Source: Curvibacter sp.
GTDB lineage: Bacteria; Pseudomonadota; Gammaproteobacteria; Burkholderiales; Burkholderiaceae_C
NCBI GenBank assembly: GCA_019233055.1
Contig: JAFAMV010000112.1
Location: forward strand, 1-64,000
DNA length: 64,000 nucleotides
Direction of reading: 5' to 3'
Below, piece by piece: positions 17,453-25,979 of the stretch (positions are counted from its first letter, which is position 1; every line of letters begins with the position of its first letter). Below the pieces are notes generated by a model that did no database searches, was not told the DNA's origin, and saw nothing but the letters and a program-made list of their open reading frames with translations. Made by a program: the position numbers and the translations under genes.

Positions 17453-17467
17453 TGGCACGCCGATTGC
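17453..17467 (+). promoter_or_regulatory. Sigma-54 (RpoN) promoter of the nirB operon
   Basis: TGGCAC-GCCGA-TTGC matches the consensus with GG (17454-17455) and GC (17466-17467) exactly ten bases apart. Transcription would start near 17479, just before hairpin P1 of the leader. Confidence 0.88.
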
Positions 17468-17481
17468 ATATCCGTAGGCAA

Positions 17482-17606
17482 CGGCCAACGCTGGCCGCCG
17501 CTTCGAGCACTGCAACGGCGCACCGCAAGAAGCCCAGGACAAAGGCGTCCCCACCCGGATTCTCGAACACCGAGAGCCCCGCGTGAGGACGCCTTTTTTG
17601 TTTTTC
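17482..17606 (+). promoter_or_regulatory. ANTAR (NasT-type) antitermination leader with intrinsic terminator, upstream of nirB
   Basis: Hairpin P1 is CGGCC-AACGCT-GGCCG (17482-17497). Hairpin P2 is GGAC-AAAGGC-GTCC (17537-17550), identical in core to that upstream of nasS. A third possible hexaloop, TGC-AACGGC-GCA, lies at 17511-17522. P2 overlaps the 5' arm (17541-17550) of a terminator whose 3' arm is 17587-17596, followed by TTTTTTGTTTTT. Loop positions 1 (A) and 4 (G) fit ANTAR recognition. The rest of the 17335-17646 gap holds the NtrC-like sites and the sigma-54 promoter. Confidence 0.87.
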
Positions 17607-17646
17607 CGACGCGCTGATCGACAGCGCAGGCATTGGAGTGGTGGCC

Positions 17647-20079
17647 ATGAAAAAACTCAGGCTGGTGATGGTGGGCAATGGCATGGCGGGAGTCCGCACG
17701 GTCGAGGAACTGCTGAAGATCGCGCCCGATCTGTACGACATCACGATCTTCGGCGCAGAGCCGCATCCCAATTACAACCGCATCCTGTTGTCGCCGGTGC
17801 TGGCCGGCGAGCAGACGCTGGACGAGATCGTGCTCAACCCCTTCGACTGGTACCGCGACCACGGCATCACGCTGCACACGGGCAAGAAGGTGACCCAGGT
17901 GGACCGGGTGCGCCGCATCGTGCGCGCCGAGGACGGCACCGAAGCCCCCTACGACCGGCTGCTGCTGTGCACCGGCTCCAAGCCCTTCATCCTGCCGGTG
18001 CCGGGCAAGGACCTGCAGGGGGTGATCGCCTACCGCGACATCAGCGACACCAACACCATGATCGAGACCGCCGCCACGCATCGGCACGCGGTGGTCATCG
18101 GCGGCGGCCTGCTGGGGCTGGAGGCCGCCAACGGCCTGATGCGCCGGGGCATGAGCGTCACCGTGGTCCATGTGGCGCCCTGGCTGATGGAGCGCCAGCT
18201 CGACGATGCGGCCGGCCGGCTGCTGCAGAAGTCGCTCGAGGAGCGCGGACTGAAGTTCCTCATCGGCGCCCAGACCCAGGAGCTGCTCGGCGACGAGGCC
18301 GGCCGCGTGCGCGCCATCCGCTTCAAGGACGGCACCGAGGTGCCTGCCGATCTGGTGGTGATGGCGGTCGGCATCCGCCCGAACACCGAGCTGGCCGAAT
18401 CCATGGGCCTGCATGTGAACCGCGGCATCGTGGTCAACGACACGCTGCAGACCGTCACCGACGCGCGCATCTGGTCGGTCGGCGAATGTGCCGCCCACCG
18501 CGGCACGGCCTACGGCCTGGTGGCGCCGCTGTTCGAGCAGGCCAAGGTGGCGGCCAACCACCTGGCCGAATACGGCATCGGCCGCTACCAGGGCTCGCTG
18601 ACCTCGACCAAGCTCAAGGTCACCGGCATCGACCTGTTCTCGGCCGGCCAGTTCATGGGCGGCGAGGGCACCGAGGAGATCGTCATGAGCGACCCCTATG
18701 CCGGGGTCTACAAGAAGCTGGTGATCCAGGACGACAAGCTCATCGGCGCCTGCCTCTACGGCGACACCGTCGATGGCGCCTGGTACTTCAAGCTGCTGCG
18801 CGAGGGCCGCAGCATCGCCGACATCCGCGACAAGCTCATGTTCGGTGAATCGAACATCGGCGACACCGGCCACGAAGGCCACAACAAGGCCGCCGCCATG
18901 CCCGACAACGCCGAAGTCTGCGGCTGCAACGGCGTGACCAAGGGCACCATCTGCAAGGCCATCCAGGAAAAAGGCCTGTTCACCCTCGACGAGGTGCGCA
19001 AGCACACCAAGGCCAGCGCCAGCTGCGGCTCGTGCACCGGCCTGGTCGAGCAGATCCTGATGTTCACCGCCGGCGGCGACTACTCGGCCACGCCGAAGAC
19101 GCGGGCCCTGTGCGGCTGCACCGAGCACGGCCATCAGGCGGTGCGCGACACCATCCGCGCCAACCACCTGGTGACGATGGACCAGGTCTTGCGCTTCATG
19201 GACTGGAAGACCCCCAACGGCTGCGCCAGCTGCCGGCCCGCCGTCAACTACTACCTGATCAGCACCTGGCCCAAGGAAGCGCGCGACGACCCGCAGAGCC
19301 GCTTCATCAACGAACGCAGCCATGCCAACATCCAGAAGGATGGGACCTACAGCGTCATCCCGCGCATGTGGGGCGGCGAGACCACGGCCGACGAACTGCG
19401 CCGCATCGCCGACGCGGTGGACAAGTACCAGATCCCCACCGTCAAGGTCACCGGCGGCCAGCGCATCGACCTGCTCGGGGTGAAGAAGGAAGACCTGGTG
19501 AACGTCTGGAAGGACATCGGCATGCCCAGCGGCCATGCCTACGCCAAGGCGCTGCGCACCGTGAAGACCTGCGTGGGCAGCGAATGGTGCCGCATGGGCA
19601 CCCAGGACAGCACCCAGATGGGCAAGGACCTGGAGCGCGCGATGTGGCGCATGTACGCCCCGCACAAGGTCAAGTTCGCGGTCTCCGGTTGCCCGCGCAA
19701 CTGCGCCGAAGCCGGCATCAAGGACGTCGGCATCATCGGCGTGGACAGCGGCTGGGAGATGTACATCGCCGGCAACGGCGGCATCAAGACCGAGGTCGCC
19801 CACTTCTTCACCAAGCTCAAGACCGCTGCCGAGGTGCTCGAATACACCGGCGCCTTCATGCAGCTCTACCGCGAGGAAGGCTGGTACCTCGAACGCACCG
19901 TGCATTACGTGGGCCGGGTCGGGCTGGACCATGTGAAGAAGAAGATCCTCGACGACGCCGCCGGCCGCAAGGCCCTGTGGGAACGCCTGCAGTTCGCGCT
20001 CGACGGCGAGCCCGACCCCTGGTTCGAGTTCGACAAAGCCGAAGTCGACACCCGCCAGTTCACCGCCCTCAAGGCCTGA
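17647..20079 (+). CDS. nirB: Assimilatory nitrite reductase (NAD(P)H), large subunit NirB
   Basis: Reduces nitrite to ammonium in the cytoplasm. The 810-residue protein starts with an FAD/NAD(P)H module (VGNGMAGVRTVEELL, then VVIGGGLLGLEAANGL at about 150). Two BFD-like [2Fe-2S] cysteine sets follow around residues 420-540 (CGCNGVTKG with CGSC, and CGCTEHG with CASCRP). The siroheme/[4Fe-4S] domain has CVGSEWC (C-x5-C) and CPRNC (C-x3-C). The ATG at 17647 is chosen because GGAG lies eight bases upstream; in-frame GTGs at 17638 and 17641 are too close to it. It heads the operon nirB-pilJ-type gene-nirD-nasA. Confidence 0.96.
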   Translation: MKKLRLVMVGNGMAGVRTVEELLKIAPDLYDITIFGAEPHPNYNRILLSPVLAGEQTLDEIVLNPFDWYRDHGITLHTGKKVTQVDRVRRIVRAEDGTEAPYDRLLLCTGSKPFILPVPGKDLQGVIAYRDISDTNTMIETAATHRHAVVIGGGLLGLEAANGLMRRGMSVTVVHVAPWLMERQLDDAAGRLLQKSLEERGLKFLIGAQTQELLGDEAGRVRAIRFKDGTEVPADLVVMAVGIRPNTELAESMGLHVNRGIVVNDTLQTVTDARIWSVGECAAHRGTAYGLVAPLFEQAKVAANHLAEYGIGRYQGSLTSTKLKVTGIDLFSAGQFMGGEGTEEIVMSDPYAGVYKKLVIQDDKLIGACLYGDTVDGAWYFKLLREGRSIADIRDKLMFGESNIGDTGHEGHNKAAAMPDNAEVCGCNGVTKGTICKAIQEKGLFTLDEVRKHTKASASCGSCTGLVEQILMFTAGGDYSATPKTRALCGCTEHGHQAVRDTIRANHLVTMDQVLRFMDWKTPNGCASCRPAVNYYLISTWPKEARDDPQSRFINERSHANIQKDGTYSVIPRMWGGETTADELRRIADAVDKYQIPTVKVTGGQRIDLLGVKKEDLVNVWKDIGMPSGHAYAKALRTVKTCVGSEWCRMGTQDSTQMGKDLERAMWRMYAPHKVKFAVSGCPRNCAEAGIKDVGIIGVDSGWEMYIAGNGGIKTEVAHFFTKLKTAAEVLEYTGAFMQLYREEGWYLERTVHYVGRVGLDHVKKKILDDAAGRKALWERLQFALDGEPDPWFEFDKAEVDTRQFTALKA

Positions 20080-20092
20080 GCCGCCCCGCGCC

Positions 20093-20881
20093 ATGCTCAC
20101 CCCGGGCTTGCAACGTCGCCATCTGCTGGGCCTGGCCGCCTGCTGGGCCGGCACGGCCTCGGCACAGACCGATCTGGCCGACGCCATCAACATGGCTGGC
20201 CGCCAGCGCATGCTGTCCCAGCGCATGGTCAAGGCCTGGCTGGCACAGGCCTGCCGGACCCCCACCCCCACGGCGGTCCAGGTGCTCAGCCAGTCCATGG
20301 CGCTTTTCGAGCGCCAGCGCGAACAACTCGCTGCCTACGCCCCCGGGGCCACGCTGCGGGCCACCTTCGCGGCCATGGACGCGGCCTGGCAGGACTTGCG
20401 CGAGGTGCTGGGCAGCCCGCCGCAGGCAGGCCGGGCGGTCGCCCTGCTGCAGGCCGACAACCGGGTGCTGGCCCTGGCACAGCAAGGCACGGCCCTGCTT
20501 GAGGCCACCTCGAACCGGCCGGCCGGCCCCCTGGTCAATCAGGCCGGCCGCCAGCGCATGCTCTCGCAGCGCATGGCCAAGTACTACTTCGCCACGGTCC
20601 TGCGCGTGGAGCCGGAGGCGGCCGCAGCAGAGATGGCCCATGCCCGCACCGAGTTCCTGCAGGCCCAGGATGCGCTGCGCAGGGCCCCCGACAGCACGGG
20701 CCCGATCGCCGAGGAACTGGCCCTGGCCGATGGCCAGTGGGTGTTCTTCGAGTCCGCCTTGAAGAACGCCACGACGGCCACCCCGGGCAGCAGGGCGCTG
20801 GCCGAGGTGTTCGTGACCAGTGAGAACCTGCTTTCGGTGATGGATCGCGTCACCGGGCTGTATGCGGCCCTGAGGGCCTGA
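20093..20881 (+). CDS. Secreted PilJ/NarX-type sensor-domain protein with duplicated P-box-like motif
   Basis: A 262-residue exported protein (signal at about 1-24, ending GTASAQT) made only of two PilJ-type helical sensor modules. Each begins with the same motif, AGRQRMLSQRM, at 35-45 and 151-161. This resembles the P-box of nitrate sensors NarX/NarQ and of PilJ-domain nitrate chemoreceptors, which bind nitrate between paired helices. There is no transmembrane or signalling domain after it, so it should be a free periplasmic protein. It lies 13 bp after nirB and 11 bp before nirD, clearly within the nitrite reductase operon. A role as a periplasmic nitrate/nitrite-binding protein is inference. 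Confidence 0.8.
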   Translation: MLTPGLQRRHLLGLAACWAGTASAQTDLADAINMAGRQRMLSQRMVKAWLAQACRTPTPTAVQVLSQSMALFERQREQLAAYAPGATLRATFAAMDAAWQDLREVLGSPPQAGRAVALLQADNRVLALAQQGTALLEATSNRPAGPLVNQAGRQRMLSQRMAKYYFATVLRVEPEAAAAEMAHARTEFLQAQDALRRAPDSTGPIAEELALADGQWVFFESALKNATTATPGSRALAEVFVTSENLLSVMDRVTGLYAALRA

Positions 20882-20892
20882 ATGGAGAAAAC

Positions 20893-21288
20893 ATGAGTGA
20901 CTGGAAACTGATCTGCCGCGTCGACGACATCCCGCTGCTCGGCGCGCGCCGCGTGAGCCGTGCCAACGGCCTGGAAGTGTCGCTGTTCCGCACCGGCCAG
21001 GACGAAGTCTTCGCCCTGCTCGACCGCTGCCCCCACAAGGGCGGCCCGCTGTCGCAGGGCATCGTCTTCGGCCGCAGCGTGGCCTGCCCGCTGCACAACT
21101 GGACCATCGGCCTGGCCGACGGCCAGGCCCAGGCCCCCGACGTCGGCTGCACCCCGCGCTTCCAGGTCCGCGTCGAGGACGGCCAGGTCTACCTCGATGC
21201 CGACGAACTGCAGAACCACGCGACCGAGCTCACCCGGCCCGTGGCCGGCCCCACCAGTCGCAAGGGCTGCAACGCAGCCGCCTGCTGA
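20893..21288 (+). CDS. nirD: Nitrite reductase small subunit NirD (Rieske-type)
   Basis: A 131-residue Rieske-like subunit that partners NirB. Unlike NirD proteins that have lost the cluster, it keeps both ligand pairs: C-x-H in RCPHKGGPLSQG and C-x-x-H in ACPLHNWTIGLADG, so it should carry a [2Fe-2S] centre. The short C-terminal tail ends in KGCNAAAC. An ATGGAGAAAAC ribosome-binding region precedes the ATG at 20893. Its stop codon overlaps the start of nasA (TGATG), indicating translational coupling. Confidence 0.93.
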   Translation: MSDWKLICRVDDIPLLGARRVSRANGLEVSLFRTGQDEVFALLDRCPHKGGPLSQGIVFGRSVACPLHNWTIGLADGQAQAPDVGCTPRFQVRVEDGQVYLDADELQNHATELTRPVAGPTSRKGCNAAAC

Positions 21289-24143
21289 TGGACGCCGGCG
21301 CCGCCTCCTTCGGGCCTGTGGCCGAGACCCGCTCCACCTGCCCCTATTGCGGGGTCGGGTGCGGCGTGATCATCGAGTCGCGTGACGGGGCCATCACCGG
21401 CGTGCGCGGCGACCCGGCCCACCCGGCCAACTTCGGCCGCCTGTGCACCAAGGGCTCGACCCTGCACCTGACCGCCAGCGCCGAGATCGGCCGCCAGACC
21501 CGCCTGCTGCAACCCCTGCGGCGCCTGCAGCGCGGCGGCCCCACCGAGCCCCTGGGCTGGGACGCGGCCCTGGACCAGGCCGCCGCCCGCCTGGGCGACA
21601 TCGCGGCCGCCCACGGCCCCGACGCACTGGGCTTCTACCTGTCGGGGCAGTTGCTGACCGAGGACTACTACGTCTTCAACAAACTGGCCAAGGGCCTGCT
21701 CGGCACCAACAACCTCGACACCAATTCGCGCCTGTGCATGAGCAGCGCGGTGGCAGGCTACAAGGCCAGCCTGGGCGCCGACGCCCCCCCCGGCTGCTAC
21801 GAGGACATCGACCACACCGACTGCCTGTTCATCACCGGCAGCAACACCGCCTGGGCCCACCCGATCGTCTTCCGCCGCATCGAGGACGCCCGGCGCGCCC
21901 GCCCCGGCCTGAAGATCATCGTGGTCGATCCGCGCCGCACCGACACCGCCGAACTGGCCGACCTGCACCTGGCCATCCAGCCCGGCACCGACGTGATGCT
22001 CTGCCACGGCATGCTGCACCTGATGCTGTGGGAAGGCTGGACCCGGCCCGGCTACATTGCGGCCCACACCACCGGCTTCGAAGACCTCAAGACCCTGGTG
22101 CGCGACTGCACGCCGAGCCGGGTGGCCCAGGTCTGCGGCATCGCCGAGGCCGATCTGGTCGAGGCCGCGCGCCTGTTCGCCACCTCGCCCGCCACCCTGA
22201 GCCTGTATTGCCAGGGCCTGAACCAGTCGAGCAGCGGCACCGCCAAGAACAGCGCCCTGATCAACCTGCACCTGGCCACCGGCCAGATCGGCCGCCCCGG
22301 CGCGGCCCCGCTGTCGCTCACCGGCCAACCCAACGCCATGGGCGGACGCGAGGTCGGCGGTCTGGCGAATCTGCTGAGCGCCCATCGCGACATGGCCAAC
22401 CCGGCGCACCGCGCCGAGGTGGCCGCCCTATGGGGCGTGGCCGAGGTGCCCGCCACGCCAGGCAAGAGCGCGGTGGAGATGTTCGAGGCGGCCGCCGACG
22501 GGCAGATCAAGGCGCTCTGGATCGCCTGCACCAACCCGGCCCAGTCGCTGCCCGACCAGGCCACGGTGCGCCGGGCCCTGCAGCGCGCCGAATTCGTGGT
22601 GGTGCAGGAGGCCTTCGCCACCACCGCCACCTGCGCCTTCGCCGACCTGCTGCTGCCCGCCAGCACCTGGGGCGAGAAGACCGGCACGGTCACCAACAGC
22701 GAACGCCGCATCAGCCGGGTGCGCGCCGCCCTGCCGCCGGCCGGCGAGGCACGCCACGACTGGGCCATCGGTGTGGCACTGGGCCGGCGCCTGGAGGCCC
22801 GGCTGCGCCCGGGCCGCCCCAGCCTGTTCCCCTATTCCACCGACGACGCCCTGGCCGGCACCGAGGCCATCTGGTGCGAGCACCGCGACAGCACCCGGGG
22901 CCGCGACCTGGACATCGGCGGCCTCAGCTACGGACTGCTCGACCGCCAGGGGCCCCAGCAATGGCCTTTTACCGAGGCCACCGGGGCCGGACTCGCCCGC
23001 CTCTATGCCGATGGCGTGTTCCCCACCCCGGACGGACGGGCCCGCTTCGTGGCCACGCCCTACCAGGGTCTGGCCGAGGAGCGCGATGCGCGCTACCCGA
23101 TCTCGCTGACCACCGGCCGCCTGCGCGATCAATGGCACGGCATGAGCCGCACCGGCACCGTCGGACGGCTGTTCGGCCATGTGCCCGAGCCCAGCGTGCA
23201 GATGCCGGCCCAGGACATGGCGCGGCGCGGCCTGCAGGACGGCGAACTGGTCCAGGTCAGCTCCCGGCGCGGCGCCATCGTGCTGCCGCTCGAGGCCAGC
23301 GACACCCTGGGGGCCGGCCAGGCCTTCATCGCCATGCACTGGGGCGAGGAGTTCCTGAGCGGCTGCTCGGCCACCGGCGAAGCCCTGGCCGGCGTGAACA
23401 CGCTGATGCCCTCGGCGTTCTGCCCCGGCTCCAAGCAGCCCGAGCTCAAGCACGCGGCGGTGAAGGTCAGCGCCATGGCCCTGCCCTGGTCGCTGGTGGC
23501 GATGGCCTGGATGCCGGCGGGCACGGCGCTTTCGGCGCGCGAGACGCTCAAGCCCCTGATGCGCCTGTTTCCCTACAGCAGCTGCGTCCCCTTCGGCAGC
23601 AGCCAGCCTCTGGAGGCCGGCGCCCCCGAGCGGACCGGCGTGCTGTTCCGCGCCGCCGCCCATGAACCCCCGGCAGAGTCGCTGCTGCTGCAGATCGAGG
23701 CGGCACTGGGCCTCGACAACGAGGAAGCGCTCCACTACAGCGACCCGCGCCAGGGCCAGCGCCGCACCGTGCGGGTGCAGGCCGTGGGCGCGGACAGCCG
23801 CTTGAGCGGGCTGCTGCTGGGCGGCGACGTCCGGGCCCAGAGCTGGCTGCGCACCCTGCTGCTCGACGACCTGCCGGTGCAGGCCTTTGGGCGCCAGTTG
23901 CTGCAGGCCGGCCCGACCGCGCCGCTGGCCCTGGTGCCGCGTGGCAAGACGCTGTGCAACTGCGTGGGCGTCGGCGAGCAGGCCATCCAGGCCGAGCTGG
24001 GCCGTTGCCAGGGCAGCGAGGCCGAGCGCCTGACGCAACTGCAGGACCGCCTGCAATGCGGCACCCGTTGCGGCTCCTGCGTGCCCGAGCTCAAACGCCT
24101 GGTGCGGCTGATCCAGCCGGGCTCGGCGCCATTGACCATATAG
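21288..24143 (+). CDS. nasA: Assimilatory nitrate reductase catalytic subunit
   Basis: A 951-residue cytoplasmic molybdopterin oxidoreductase that reduces nitrate to nitrite. The N-terminal [4Fe-4S] motif is CPYCGVGCG followed by LCTKG. The Mo-bisMGD domains include NTNSRLCMSSAVAGYKASLG (with the likely Mo-ligand Cys), FITGSNTAWAHPI and GRLRDQWHGMSRTG. The C-terminus carries a BFD-like [2Fe-2S] domain (CNCVGVGE and CGTRCGSC), as in Klebsiella-type NasA. No separate NAD(P)H-dependent electron-transfer subunit gene is next to it. The ATG overlaps the nirD stop, so nitrate and nitrite reductases are made from one message. Confidence 0.94.
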   Translation: MDAGAASFGPVAETRSTCPYCGVGCGVIIESRDGAITGVRGDPAHPANFGRLCTKGSTLHLTASAEIGRQTRLLQPLRRLQRGGPTEPLGWDAALDQAAARLGDIAAAHGPDALGFYLSGQLLTEDYYVFNKLAKGLLGTNNLDTNSRLCMSSAVAGYKASLGADAPPGCYEDIDHTDCLFITGSNTAWAHPIVFRRIEDARRARPGLKIIVVDPRRTDTAELADLHLAIQPGTDVMLCHGMLHLMLWEGWTRPGYIAAHTTGFEDLKTLVRDCTPSRVAQVCGIAEADLVEAARLFATSPATLSLYCQGLNQSSSGTAKNSALINLHLATGQIGRPGAAPLSLTGQPNAMGGREVGGLANLLSAHRDMANPAHRAEVAALWGVAEVPATPGKSAVEMFEAAADGQIKALWIACTNPAQSLPDQATVRRALQRAEFVVVQEAFATTATCAFADLLLPASTWGEKTGTVTNSERRISRVRAALPPAGEARHDWAIGVALGRRLEARLRPGRPSLFPYSTDDALAGTEAIWCEHRDSTRGRDLDIGGLSYGLLDRQGPQQWPFTEATGAGLARLYADGVFPTPDGRARFVATPYQGLAEERDARYPISLTTGRLRDQWHGMSRTGTVGRLFGHVPEPSVQMPAQDMARRGLQDGELVQVSSRRGAIVLPLEASDTLGAGQAFIAMHWGEEFLSGCSATGEALAGVNTLMPSAFCPGSKQPELKHAAVKVSAMALPWSLVAMAWMPAGTALSARETLKPLMRLFPYSSCVPFGSSQPLEAGAPERTGVLFRAAAHEPPAESLLLQIEAALGLDNEEALHYSDPRQGQRRTVRVQAVGADSRLSGLLLGGDVRAQSWLRTLLLDDLPVQAFGRQLLQAGPTAPLALVPRGKTLCNCVGVGEQAIQAELGRCQGSEAERLTQLQDRLQCGTRCGSCVPELKRLVRLIQPGSAPLTI

Positions 24144-24213
24144 CCACAAGTAGATAAGCATCGCCGACAATCCGCGACTCCCCCAAGAACAGCGCCAGAC
24201 GGCCAAGCACCCC

Positions 24214-25125
24214 ATGGGCATCAGTGCATACATCAAGGAAATCGGCCGCGGCAAGGACGGCGCCCGGGCGCTGTCGCGCGAGCAGGCCTGCGACCTGCTC
24301 GGCCAGGTGCTCGACGGCCAGGTCAGCGACCTGGAGATCGGGGCCTTCTGCCTGGCCATGCGCATCAAGGGGGAGACCCCGGCGGAGATGGCCGGCTTCC
24401 TCGACGCGCTGCATGTCCGGCTGCAGAAACTGCCTCACGCCCCGGGCCTGCCGGTGGTGGTCCTGCCGAGCTACAACGGCGCCCGCAAGCTGCCGGTCCT
24501 GACGCCGCTGCTGGCCCTGCTGCTGGCGCGGCGCGGCGGCCGGGTGCTGGTGCACGGCACGCCGACCGAGGACCGGCGCGTCGCAGCGTCGTCGGTGCTG
24601 GAGGCCCTGGGAATCCCTACATCGGCCCCTCTGAAGGCCCTGCAGGCAGGCGAAGTGGCCTTCGCGCCCACCGAAACGCTGCTGCCGGGCCTCAAGCGAC
24701 TGCTCGATGTGCGCCGTGTGGTCGGCCTGCGCAACCCGGCCCACAGCCTGGTCAAGCTGATGAGCCCCTGCGCGGGCCCGAGTGTGCTGGTGAGCAGCTA
24801 CACCCACCCCGAATATGCGCTGTCGATGGCGGCCACCCTGGCCCTGACAGGCCAGACCGCCCTGCTGCTGCGCGGCACCGAGGGCGAGGTCGTGGCCGAC
24901 GCCCGCCGCACCCCCGAGATGACGGCCTATCTGGGCGGGCAGGCGCGCACGGCGCAGACCGCCCAGGCCGGCCCCCTGCAGGCCCTGCCCGGGCTGCCGC
25001 AGGACATCAGCGCCGAATCGACGGCCCGCTACATCCGACAGGTGATGGCGGGCGAACTTCCCGTGCCTGGCCCGATCGCATGCCAGGTGGACCACATCCT
25101 TCAGCTCGCGGAGCAAGCCCGATGA
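24214..25125 (+). CDS. ybiB: YbiB/TrpD2-family protein
   Basis: The 303-residue protein resembles anthranilate phosphoribosyltransferase in fold (ALSREQACDLLGQVLDGQVSDLEIGAFCLAMRIKGET is the TrpD-like N-terminal helical domain; RVLVHGTPTEDRRV and NPAHSLVKLMSPC lie in the core). It lacks the PRPP-binding signature of true TrpD. E. coli YbiB is such a TrpD-like protein that binds nucleic acid. It follows nasA by 70 bp and its stop overlaps the cobA start. Presence in nitrate clusters of Proteobacteria is recurrent as I recall, but the reason is unknown. Confidence 0.8.
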   Translation: MGISAYIKEIGRGKDGARALSREQACDLLGQVLDGQVSDLEIGAFCLAMRIKGETPAEMAGFLDALHVRLQKLPHAPGLPVVVLPSYNGARKLPVLTPLLALLLARRGGRVLVHGTPTEDRRVAASSVLEALGIPTSAPLKALQAGEVAFAPTETLLPGLKRLLDVRRVVGLRNPAHSLVKLMSPCAGPSVLVSSYTHPEYALSMAATLALTGQTALLLRGTEGEVVADARRTPEMTAYLGGQARTAQTAQAGPLQALPGLPQDISAESTARYIRQVMAGELPVPGPIACQVDHILQLAEQAR

Positions 25126-25922
25126 ACACACCGCACACCCCACGCTCGTTCCATGGCGGCGACTGCACCCTGGTCGGCGCCGGCCCCGGCGACCCCGAAC
25201 TCCTGACCCTCAAGGCCGTCAAGGCCATCCAGGCGGCCAGCGTGCTGCTGGTGGATGACCTGGTCAGCGACGCCATCGTCGCCCTGGCCTCGCCCGCCGC
25301 GCGCGTGATCCACGTCGGCAAGCGGGGCGGCTGCAAGTCCACACCCCAGTCCTTCATCGAACGGCTGATGATCACCGCAGTCCAGGAAGGCGAACGCGTG
25401 GTGCGGCTCAAGGGTGGCGACCCCTTCATCTTCGGGCGCGGCGGCGAAGAGGTCGAACACCTGCGCGAAGCCGGCATCGAGGTGCGCGTCATCAACGGCA
25501 TCACCTCGGGCCTGGCCGCCGTCACCTCGCTGGGCGTGCCCCTGACCCACCGCGAACACGCCCACGGCGTGGTCTTCGTCACCGGCCACGCCAAACCCGG
25601 CGACCAGGGCCCCGACTGGCGCGCGCTGGCGGCCACCGCGCAGCGGGCCCGGCTGACCCTGGTGATCTACATGGGGATCAGCGACGCGGGCCACATCCAG
25701 CAGGAGCTGCTCAGCGGCCTGCCGGCCGACACCCCGGTCGCCATCGTCCAGCACGCCACCCTGCCCCAGCAGCGCCATGCGGTGGGCACACTCGGCGAAC
25801 TCGCCGCCACCCTGCAGCGCGAGGGGCTGGCCAGCCCTTCGGTGATCGTCGTCGGCGACGTGTTGCAGGGCCTGCTGGCCGCCAGCACCAGCCCCTCGCT
25901 GACACGCACCGGCACGGCCTGA
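25122..25922 (+). CDS. cobA: Uroporphyrinogen-III C-methyltransferase (siroheme synthesis)
   Basis: A 266-residue SAM-dependent SUMT that makes precorrin-2, the precursor of siroheme, the cofactor of NirB. Motifs are VGAGPGDPELLTLKAVKAI, VGKRGGCKSTPQ, VVRLKGGDPFIFGRGGEE and GITSGLAAVTSLGVPLTHR, all typical. It is the single-domain CobA type without the CysG dehydrogenase/ferrochelatase part. The ATG at 25122 overlaps the ybiB stop (ATGA). As the last gene of the island it ties cofactor supply to nitrite reduction. Confidence 0.93.
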   Translation: MNTPHTPRSFHGGDCTLVGAGPGDPELLTLKAVKAIQAASVLLVDDLVSDAIVALASPAARVIHVGKRGGCKSTPQSFIERLMITAVQEGERVVRLKGGDPFIFGRGGEEVEHLREAGIEVRVINGITSGLAAVTSLGVPLTHREHAHGVVFVTGHAKPGDQGPDWRALAATAQRARLTLVIYMGISDAGHIQQELLSGLPADTPVAIVQHATLPQQRHAVGTLGELAATLQREGLASPSVIVVGDVLQGLLAASTSPSLTRTGTA

Positions 25923-25979
25923 GCCCTCCGCCCACGGCACAATCCTGGCTTTGCGGGCTGTGCCCGGGCTGTTGCGGGG

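Noticed and set aside
15211-17586. A long plus-strand frame overlapping the 3' end of narK and opposite the kinase-phosphatase
   Set aside because: It starts inside narK in another frame and lacks any recognisable domain; both real genes here have full catalytic or family motifs.
17335-20298. Upstream continuation of the kinase-phosphatase frame on the minus strand, making one ~1576-residue protein
   Set aside because: The extra ~990 residues are antisense to nirB and would abolish the sigma-54 promoter and leader between them. The ATG at 17334 gives a normal PP2C start.
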